Shown: positions 1 through 4,501 of the stretch, piece after piece
Layout: each line of letters starts with the position of its first letter
Numbering within the stretch: the first letter of the stretch is position 1
Assembly (NCBI GenBank): GCA_902760765.1
Contig: CACWHO010000060.1
Coordinates: 1 to 6,142, forward strand
Direction: 5' to 3'
Length of the DNA: 6,142 nt
DNA from: an uncultured Eubacteriales bacterium
GTDB taxonomy: Bacteria > Bacillota > Clostridia > TANB77 > CAG-508
The notes under the pieces: generated by a model
Told to the model about the DNA's origin: nothing
Databases searched by the model: none
The model's input: the letters and a program-made list of their open reading frames with translations, nothing else
Made by a program: the position numbers and the translations under genes

Positions 1-195
1 GGTTTGCCTTTTATAATTTTGGCAAATAAAGCTGATAAAATTGCCATTACAAAGGTAGATTCTGTAACACAAGATATACAAAAAAGTTTAAATCCAATTT
101 GTGATATTAAAACTTTGCCATTTTCATCAGAAAGAAAAATTTATACTGAAGCAGTTTGGAATGAAATTGAAAAATATAGGAAATTAAATATTTAA
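1..195 (+). CDS. engB: EngB/YsxC ribosome-assembly GTPase, C-terminal fragment
   Basis: The 5' part lies outside the window; the frame is open from base 1 and ends at TAA 193-195, giving the last 64 residues. Two GTPase motifs are visible: the G4 guanine-specificity motif NKADK (bases 25-39) and the G5 motif in LPFSSE (about 115-132). The NKADKI...K pattern followed by FSSE, and then a short amphipathic C-terminal helix ending EKYRKLNI, is typical of the YihA/YsxC/EngB family. That family consists of small cytoplasmic GTPases needed for late assembly of the large ribosomal subunit. By family length (about 195-200 aa) roughly two thirds of the protein is missing to the left. The gene converges on the leftward two-gene unit with only 4 bp between the stop codons. 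The last codons lie inside a long palindromic terminator. This is an ordinary housekeeping gene and marks the chromosomal side of the window. Confidence 0.9.
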   Translation, partial: GLPFIILANKADKIAITKVDSVTQDIQKSLNPICDIKTLPFSSERKIYTEAVWNEIEKYRKLNI

Positions 196-209
196 TTTCC
201 TATATTTTT
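170..209. terminator. Bidirectional terminator, 40-bp perfect palindrome
   Basis: Bases 170-189 and 190-209 are exact reverse complements, with a core of AGGAAATTAAAT and its complement. The left arm begins with five A and the right arm ends in a T run (205-210). Transcription from either side therefore yields a hairpin followed by U residues. The palindrome contains both stop codons: TAA of engB (193-195) and TAG of the leftward 167-aa gene (202-200). In RNA a few central bases must be unpaired to form the loop. Confidence 0.85.
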
Positions 210-703
210 TTATTAAATAATTTTAAAATTTTATTTAAAATCTTTTTATACCATTTTTCTTTATATTCTATAATCTGTGTATTTTCATGTGTATTCAAAA
301 TATTATAATTATTTTTGTTTGGTGTATCATATACATTATTAATTTTTTGTATATTTGATTGTTCTTTTTTATTAAATATATCTGTACTATATTTTTTTTC
401 TAATTTTTTTTGATATTCTTCTTCATTTTTTTTATAAATATCTTTTAGTTTTTGTGTTTCATCTTCATCTTTACACCAATATTTAAGATTAAGTAAAGCA
501 ATAATTCCAAGGGTTTCTCTTTTTAAATTTTGTTCTTTAATAGGAATCTTAGGATTAATATTCTTTTTATAATTTTGGTCCTTTTCTTCTTTAAACATTT
601 TTCTTAATTTAAATGGAACTTCATTTTTTTGTTCATCTGTTAAAAGATTTAAAAATTCATCAACTTCAGAATATGCTTGTTTAGTATTTATTGATATACT
701 CAT
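200..703 (-). CDS. Hypothetical Lys-rich cytoplasmic protein, 167 aa
   Basis: I do not recognise a named function. The start is ATG 703-701, which overlaps the TGA of the upstream gene as ATGA. An AGGAGA ribosome binding site lies 8 nt upstream, inside that gene's last codons, so translation is probably coupled. Residues 7-100 look like a compact, mostly helical domain: KQAYSEVDEFLNLL, then VPFKLRKMFKEEKD, INPKIPIKEQNLKRETL and ALLNLKYWCKDEDE. From memory, proteins of this general pattern occur as uncharacterised proteins in low-GC gut Firmicutes; I could not search to confirm this. Residues 100-145 are Asn/Lys-rich and look disordered. The C-terminus (148-167) is a basic amphipathic stretch, YKEKWYKKILNKILKLFNKK, which could bind membrane or nucleic acid (inference). 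There is no signal peptide or transmembrane segment. Confidence 0.75.
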   Translation of the reverse strand: MSISINTKQAYSEVDEFLNLLTDEQKNEVPFKLRKMFKEEKDQNYKKNINPKIPIKEQNLKRETLGIIALLNLKYWCKDEDETQKLKDIYKKNEEEYQKKLEKKYSTDIFNKKEQSNIQKINNVYDTPNKNNYNILNTHENTQIIEYKEKWYKKILNKILKLFNKKI

Positions 704-2268
704 CTATCATCTCTCCTAGTATCTTTTGTATTTTCATCTATATTTTTATTTTTAACTATATCCTGTATATTTTCAATTTCTGCACTAATTTCACTTGTTC
801 TAGTTGTTTCTTTTGTTGCTTCAACTGCACTTTCCAAAATGTTGTTTTTTTCTTGTTCTTCTGGGAACATTTCATCTGGTGTTTTTGTATAAAGGTACTC
901 TCCTGTAGGAATTTCTCCAAATGTTAGTTTTTCTATATAATCATCAGGTATTCTTTCCATTTGTCCCATTTTTAAAACAGCGTTGCCATCTTTATCATAT
1001 TCATATGTTTCAAAAGGTTGACCATCTTTAAAAATGTCTATTACTGTTCCTTTATCTGTTTTAGTAATTTTTTTATCAATCACACCATTTTTTTGATAAG
1101 TATATGATTCTCTTCCATTTTCTTTTGTGTAATGAATAAATTCTTTATTTCCAGTATCTTTATTGTCAATATTGATTTTAGAATCTCGATATAATGTTTC
1201 ATCATTATGAGTAGTAATATTATCTTCAACTTCATAAAAGCCATGCTCTGTTTTCATTGTTTTTGAATATTTATGTAATGTTGAGCCATATTTATCAATA
1301 TTATGTTCTTTATCTTGATATTTATTTTCATTTAATGTATTGGTATAATGTTCTTCACCAATAATAACTCCATTTTCATCAACTATTGGTGATAATCTAC
1401 TTTCAACATGATTATGTGTATTGTTATCATATTTAAATTCATATGTACTAAAATTTGAAAAATCATGTGGATTTGTTATTCCATTTTTTACCTCAAGATT
1501 TCTATCTTTTTGTATATAACTGCCATCATTAAAATTTTTAATAGAGTGAATAAATTCATTACCATTTAATTTTCTAGTTTCTAACTCATAATCACCTGTT
1601 TTTTCATTTACTATTGTTAAATTTCCTATTGTTTTTGTTTCTTTTTCATTTTCTATTTTATTTACTGATTCATTTGTTTGACTTTCTTTTTTATGTTGAA
1701 TTTCTGTTTTTACTTGCTCCTCATTTTTTACTTGTTCATTATCCTTCTTTTCTATCATTTGCTTTTTTTCATCTTCTTCAAGTTGTTGTCTAGCAAACTC
1801 TATATCATTTTTTGCATTTTCAAGCTCTTTTTCCCATTTAGTTTTATTTGATACATCTCCAATAATCTCATAATATTTAATTGCTTTTTCACATTTTTCA
1901 ATATTAATTTCTGTTTCCGACAAAAATGACCTGTCACTCATTAACATCTTAGCCATTTTATTTGCTTTTATTCCATTTGCAAATTCAACCTTACTAATTT
2001 TATTCAAAAGTATATTTTTCTCTAAACTAATTTGCTCAATTATTAATTGATTATTTTTTAAAGAATTGTTTAATTTAGTTATTTCTTCTATAATCTTTAC
2101 TTCTTCAAATTCTATTCTTGCTAATTCATTTTCATCCTTTGTTTCATGTTTTGCTCGACGAAAATCAACAACTTTTTTTGATAAATTATTTATATCATTT
2201 GCAATTTTAGTGGCTATATTATTGTACTTTTCTTCTTTTTCTTTTAAATTTTCAAGTGATAATTCCAT
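700..2268 (-). CDS. Hypothetical coiled-coil and beta-repeat protein, 522 aa
   Basis: Function is unknown. The start is ATG 2268-2266, with AGGAGA 9 nt upstream (2278-2283). Residues 1-170 are strongly predicted coiled coil by eye, with Glu/Lys-rich heptads. Residues 165-212 are a Glu/Lys/Gln linker of low complexity. Residues 215-435 change character to a polar, aromatic, Asp-Gly-rich region with short strand-like units such as NGNEFIHSIKNFNDGSY, KNGVIDKKITKTDKG and DGQPFETYEYDKDGNA. The EFIH unit occurs twice (about 236-257 and 374-396), suggesting an internal duplication. This resembles wide beta-repeat scaffolds, but I cannot assign a family. The acidic tail (about 466-522) looks disordered. 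There is no secretion signal, so a cytoplasmic scaffold or partner-binding role is a guess. It is first in an operon with the 167-aa gene. The IS inserted 90 bp upstream of the start. Confidence 0.8.
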   Translation of the reverse strand: MELSLENLKEKEEKYNNIATKIANDINNLSKKVVDFRRAKHETKDENELARIEFEEVKIIEEITKLNNSLKNNQLIIEQISLEKNILLNKISKVEFANGIKANKMAKMLMSDRSFLSETEINIEKCEKAIKYYEIIGDVSNKTKWEKELENAKNDIEFARQQLEEDEKKQMIEKKDNEQVKNEEQVKTEIQHKKESQTNESVNKIENEKETKTIGNLTIVNEKTGDYELETRKLNGNEFIHSIKNFNDGSYIQKDRNLEVKNGITNPHDFSNFSTYEFKYDNNTHNHVESRLSPIVDENGVIIGEEHYTNTLNENKYQDKEHNIDKYGSTLHKYSKTMKTEHGFYEVEDNITTHNDETLYRDSKINIDNKDTGNKEFIHYTKENGRESYTYQKNGVIDKKITKTDKGTVIDIFKDGQPFETYEYDKDGNAVLKMGQMERIPDDYIEKLTFGEIPTGEYLYTKTPDEMFPEEQEKNNILESAVEATKETTRTSEISAEIENIQDIVKNKNIDENTKDTRRDDR

Positions 2269-2312
2269 TTTATTTATTCTCCTAAATAAATATTCTTACA
2301 ATATTTATTTAC

Positions 2313-2341
2313 ACTTTAACATAATATTAATATTTTTTCAA
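2313..2341 (-). promoter_or_regulatory. Possible promoter of the two-gene unit
   Basis: On the minus strand TTGAAA (2341-2336) is followed by a 17-bp spacer and TAAAGT (2318-2313), a 4/6 match to the -10 consensus. It would give a leader of about 38 nt before the ATG at 2268. In such AT-rich DNA this could be chance. The IS left end lies only 17 bp upstream of the -35, so the core promoter is intact but any further upstream site has been moved away. Confidence 0.35.
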
Positions 2342-2348
2342 GTTGTAA

Positions 2349-2358
2349 CTCAAATTTT
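2349..2358. repeat. Target-site duplication, left copy
   Basis: CTCAAATTTT abuts the left inverted end of the IS and is repeated exactly at 3962-3971. The exact 9-10 bp duplication shows that the element inserted here by transposition and that the flanks have not since diverged. Whether the first C belongs to the duplication or to the IS right end cannot be decided. Confidence 0.8.
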
Positions 2359-2385
2359 ATAGTGTAAAATAATCTCGGGGTTTTT
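2359..2385 (+). repeat. IS left terminal inverted repeat
   Basis: It begins ATAGTGTAAAAT and ends CGGGGTTTTT. It pairs with the complement of 3920-3946 with five mismatches in 27 positions. It contains TAAAAT (2365-2370), a 5/6 match to a -10 box, located 7 bases in from the element border. Confidence 0.8.
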
Positions 2386-2466
2386 ATAAAAAATATAAGA
2401 TACCAACTTAAAATTGTGTTAAAATATATTAACAAAAAACAAACCAACAATTTTAGGAGGTATCTT

Positions 2467-3876
2467 ATGGAAGATATTTTATATGATTTTAATGAAAAAG
2501 TCATTACTTTATTAACAAATTTTTTGAAAAATTCAATAATTGATGGAGGATTAAGCAAGTTTACAGAGGATTTAAATGATGAATTAATGCAGTTTGGATA
2601 TAATGTAACAAAATTTTCAATGGAATATGCAGAAAATATATTGTTTAAATTAAAAGAAAGAAAAGAACAATATGAATCATTAGAAAAAGATGATAGAAAA
2701 ATAATAACAATATTTGGAGAAGTAGATTTTCAAAGAAGATATTATATCAATAAAGAAACAGGAAAAAGAACATATCTTTTGGATGAATATTTTAAAATAC
2801 CACCCAAAGAAAGATTATTAGAAAATGTTGAAACAAGATTAGTAGACGAAGCAATAGAAACAAATTATGAAAAAGCAGGAAATAATGCGGCATATAAAAC
2901 AATAATAAGTAAACAAACAACAATGAACAAAATAAGTGAATTAAAAATCAATTTAGAAGAAGAAAAGCCAAAACAAAAGAAAATAGTTGACAATATATAT
3001 TGTATAGCAGATGAAGATCATGTGCATTTACAAAAAGGTGGAATAGAAGAACCAAGATTAATAGTAGTTTATGATAGTATTATAAAAAATGGAAAAAGAA
3101 CAAAATTATGCAACAAGAAGCACTTTGGAGGAATATACACAAAAAGAATAGATGATTTATGGGAAGAAGTGTTGACATATTTAGAAAATACATATGACTT
3201 AGAAAAAGTAAAAAACATATTTATATTAGGAGATGGCGCAAATTGGATAAAAACAGGATTAGAGTGGTTACCAAATAGCATAAGTGTATTAGATAAATTT
3301 CATTTAATGAAAGCCGTAAATGGAATAGTAGGAAAAGAAAGCAAAGAAAATAAAAAAGAAAAAGCAGAGTACAAAAAACGAATATGGCAAAGTATGTATA
3401 AATTAGAATTTGAAGAAACCAAGGAAATTATATATGAAATATTAGAAGAAGAGATGGATGAAAAAATAAGAAATAAAAAGGAAAAATTATTAAAATACAT
3501 ATTAAATAATAAAAACGAAATAACAAACTTATATAAATATCAAAAAGAGTTACATGGATGCAGCGCAGAAGGACATATTAGTCATTTATATTCAGCAAGA
3601 TTAAGCAGTAGACCATTAGGATGGAAAACAATAAATGTAAATAATGTAAGCAAGTTAAGGTTAGCCAAAGCAAACAATAAATCAATAGAAGAAATAGTTG
3701 CAAACAAAAGAAAAGTAATACAATTTGAAGAAATAGAAAAAATAAGACATTATGCAAATAGAAAAATAAATGAAAGTTTAAAAATAAAAACAGGTTCATT
3801 GCCAATAATAAATTTTGGTACAACAGAACAAAGAAAATTTTTTAAACAATTAATAGAATATAAAACAGCAATTTAA
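2467..3876 (+). CDS. ISLre2-family (UPF0236) transposase, 469 aa
   Basis: This enzyme cuts and joins the IS ends. The frame is open from about 2416, but the chosen start is ATG 2467 because a full AGGAGG (2455-2460) lies 6 nt upstream; the 17 extra residues upstream have no such site. Length is normal for the family. Family hallmarks are present in order: the N-terminal FGEVDFQRRYY...R segment (83-101); ADEDHVHLQ (181-189); LGDGANWI (254-261); LDKFHLMK (275-282); and CSAEGHISH...SARLSSRPLGW (365-386). By family knowledge the acidic residues D182 or D184, D256 and E368 are the likely DDE-type catalytic triad; this is inference from position. No frameshift or internal stop is seen. Codon use matches the host-like A-rich pattern, so composition gives no sign of recent arrival from a distant source. 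Confidence 0.93.
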   Translation: MEDILYDFNEKVITLLTNFLKNSIIDGGLSKFTEDLNDELMQFGYNVTKFSMEYAENILFKLKERKEQYESLEKDDRKIITIFGEVDFQRRYYINKETGKRTYLLDEYFKIPPKERLLENVETRLVDEAIETNYEKAGNNAAYKTIISKQTTMNKISELKINLEEEKPKQKKIVDNIYCIADEDHVHLQKGGIEEPRLIVVYDSIIKNGKRTKLCNKKHFGGIYTKRIDDLWEEVLTYLENTYDLEKVKNIFILGDGANWIKTGLEWLPNSISVLDKFHLMKAVNGIVGKESKENKKEKAEYKKRIWQSMYKLEFEETKEIIYEILEEEMDEKIRNKKEKLLKYILNNKNEITNLYKYQKELHGCSAEGHISHLYSARLSSRPLGWKTINVNNVSKLRLAKANNKSIEEIVANKRKVIQFEEIEKIRHYANRKINESLKIKTGSLPIINFGTTEQRKFFKQLIEYKTAI

Positions 3877-3898
3877 GCTGAATTTACAACAATTTTAA

Positions 3899-3928
3899 GG
3901 GTATTGAAAAAATTTTTTCAAAAACCCC
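3899..3928 (+). terminator. Possible hairpin at the end of the transposase gene
   Basis: An 18-bp perfect palindrome (3904-3921, six A then six T flanked by TTG and CAA) is bracketed by GGG and CCC, giving an imperfect longer stem. It lies 23-50 nt after the transposase stop and partly overlaps the right inverted repeat. There is no T run beyond the stem, so it may be an end-specific structure, or may stop incoming transcription, rather than being a standard terminator. Confidence 0.4.
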
Positions 3929-3961
3929 GAAAAAACTTGACACTATCAACTTGACACTATC
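3920..3961 (-). repeat. IS right terminal inverted repeat with duplicated tip
   Basis: Bases 3920-3946 are the counterpart of the left end. The outermost 14 bases, AACTTGACACTATC, occur twice in tandem (3934-3947 and 3948-3961). Each copy holds TTGACA (3937-3942 and 3951-3956), a perfect -35 hexamer facing outward. The element's present border is the outer copy, since the target duplication follows directly. Confidence 0.8.
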
Positions 3962-3971
3962 CTCAAATTTT
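3962..3971. repeat. Target-site duplication, right copy
   Basis: CTCAAATTTT is identical to 2349-2358. Removing 2359-3961 plus one copy restores a continuous AT-rich spacer between the regulator gene's terminator and the promoter of the two-gene unit. Confidence 0.8.
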
Positions 3972-4002
3972 TATTACTTTCATAAAAATTAGTTTTTAAC
4001 AA

Positions 4003-4057
4003 TAAAAAATAAGCAAACTTAAATATTAATTTTTAATAATAATATTTTAGCTTGCTT
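4003..4057 (-). terminator. Terminator of the XRE regulator gene
   Basis: Arms 4057-4040 and 4028-4011 pair over 18 positions with one G-U pair and one mismatch. In the minus direction they are followed by a T-rich tract (complement of 4003-4009). The first arm begins within the last codons of the regulator gene, whose TAA is at 4049-4047. Confidence 0.8.
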
Positions 4058-4307
4058 GTTTTTTATTTGGTACATATTCAATTAAGTCTGTAATAGAACA
4101 TCCTAGATAATCACATAGTCTTGAAACAACAAATATATCAAATCTTACTAATTCACCTGTCATCATTCTTTTTAGAACTTTAAAATCTGTATTTGTATCT
4201 CTTATAACCTTGTTAATACTAATATTTCTACTTTTTAAAATATCGTCAAGTTTAAAATAATAAACGCCATTTCCAACTTCTAATTTTGTAATTTTGAACA
4301 CCTCCAA
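4047..4307 (-). CDS. XRE/Cro-CI-type HTH transcriptional regulator, 81-86 aa
   Basis: This is a small DNA-binding protein consisting of essentially one helix-turn-helix domain. In 86-aa numbering, residues 19-79 (KLDDILKSRNIS...VIRDTNTDFKVLKRMMTGE...FVVSRLCDYLGCSITDLIEYV) match the short Cro/C1-like group whose members end in DLIEY. No second domain is present. The N-terminal start is uncertain. The frame opens at TTG 4307, but the only Shine-Dalgarno, GGAGG (4305-4301), lies just after that codon. The codon 8 nt past it is ATT (4292-4290), which would give 81 aa. The gene is divergent from the pilin-like gene and shares overlapping promoter elements with it. The 14-bp palindrome between them is a plausible operator, so autoregulation and control of the pilin-like gene are likely (inference). 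It has its own terminator and ends the cassette on the IS side. Confidence 0.88.
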   Translation of the reverse strand: MEVFKITKLEVGNGVYYFKLDDILKSRNISINKVIRDTNTDFKVLKRMMTGELVRFDIFVVSRLCDYLGCSITDLIEYVPNKKQAS

Positions 4308-4323
4308 CCATTATTTAATTTAT

Positions 4324-4351
4324 TGTATAATTTTTGTTGGTTTCTTGACAA
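4324..4351 (-). promoter_or_regulatory. Promoter of the XRE regulator gene
   Basis: On the minus strand TTGTCA (4351-4346) is followed by a 16-bp spacer and TATACA (4329-4324). Its -35 shares five base pairs with the -35 of the opposing promoter, so RNA polymerase could hardly occupy both at once. The predicted RNA start, near 4317, leaves only about ten bases before TTG 4307 but about 25 before ATT 4292. Confidence 0.6.
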
Positions 4352-4373
4352 TTGGTTATATAACCAGTATAAT
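4345..4373 (+). promoter_or_regulatory. Consensus sigma-A promoter of the pilin-like gene
   Basis: A perfect TTGACA (4345-4350), a 17-bp spacer and a perfect TATAAT (4368-4373) form an ideal housekeeping promoter. Transcription would start near 4380, leaving a leader of about 120 nt before the ATG at 4502. A promoter this strong normally needs a repressor, and the spacer holds a palindrome suited to one. Confidence 0.9.
4353..4366. promoter_or_regulatory. Palindromic operator in the promoter spacer
   Basis: TGGTTATATAACCA is a perfect 14-bp palindrome lying entirely between the -35 and -10 of the rightward promoter and just upstream of the leftward -35. A dimer of the adjacent XRE protein bound here would block the pilin-like gene. 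The position fits a repressor; the binding partner is inferred from adjacency. Confidence 0.65.
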
Positions 4374-4501
4374 GATTTTGTAAATTATATACTAATAGAA
4401 ACTGTATAAACATAGGAATAAATTAGGTTTTAATGTACAAAATATATATTATATTTATTTAATTTTTTGAATTGTCATTATATGGCATAAAAGGAGGAAA
4501 A
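4374..4501 (+). other. Long AT-rich leader of the pilin-like gene
   Basis: About 120 nt of leader run from the predicted RNA start to the ATG. It ends in AAGGAGG (4491-4497), an excellent ribosome binding site 4 nt from the start codon. The only small frame of note (ATG 4436, nine codons) has no ribosome binding site. I see no strong hairpin or riboswitch-like structure. Confidence 0.5.

Larger units (their letters stand above)
2359..3961 (+). mobile_element. Complete ISLre2-family insertion sequence
   Basis: This element of about 1.6 kb has one transposase gene and imperfect terminal inverted repeats. The left end (2359-2385) matches the complement of 3920-3946 at 22 of 27 positions, sharing ATAGTGT at the tip and CGGGGTTTTT further in. 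The right end carries an extra copy of the tip, so the physical border at 3960-3961 is 14 bp outside the position symmetric with the left end. A 9-10 bp target duplication flanks it. Size, single long ORF and terminal repeats agree with the ISLre2 family. The transposase frame is intact, so the element may be active. Confidence 0.88.

Noticed and set aside
691..927. Rightward frame rich in Phe, Ile and Cys opposite the 522-aa gene
   Set aside because: Low-complexity shadow of an A/G-rich gene on the other strand; no start signal.
2416..2466. Longer N-terminus for the transposase
   Set aside because: The perfect AGGAGG at 2455-2460 points to ATG 2467, and the extra residues have no family similarity that I can see.
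2316..2558. Leftward 80-aa frame across the IS left border
   Set aside because: It spans the IS edge and the opposite strand of the transposase start; it is a chance frame.
3951..3979. Outward promoter from the IS right end into the flank
   Set aside because: TTGACA is perfect, but the only -10-like sequences (TTACTT at 17 bp, TATTAC at 15 bp) are weak. The next gene is on the opposite strand, so it would only make antisense RNA.
4472..4501. Upstream in-frame TTG start adding ten residues to the pilin-like protein
   Set aside because: It has no ribosome binding site, and the strong AAGGAGG lies inside this extension, right before ATG 4502. The extension would also spoil the short basic prepilin leader.
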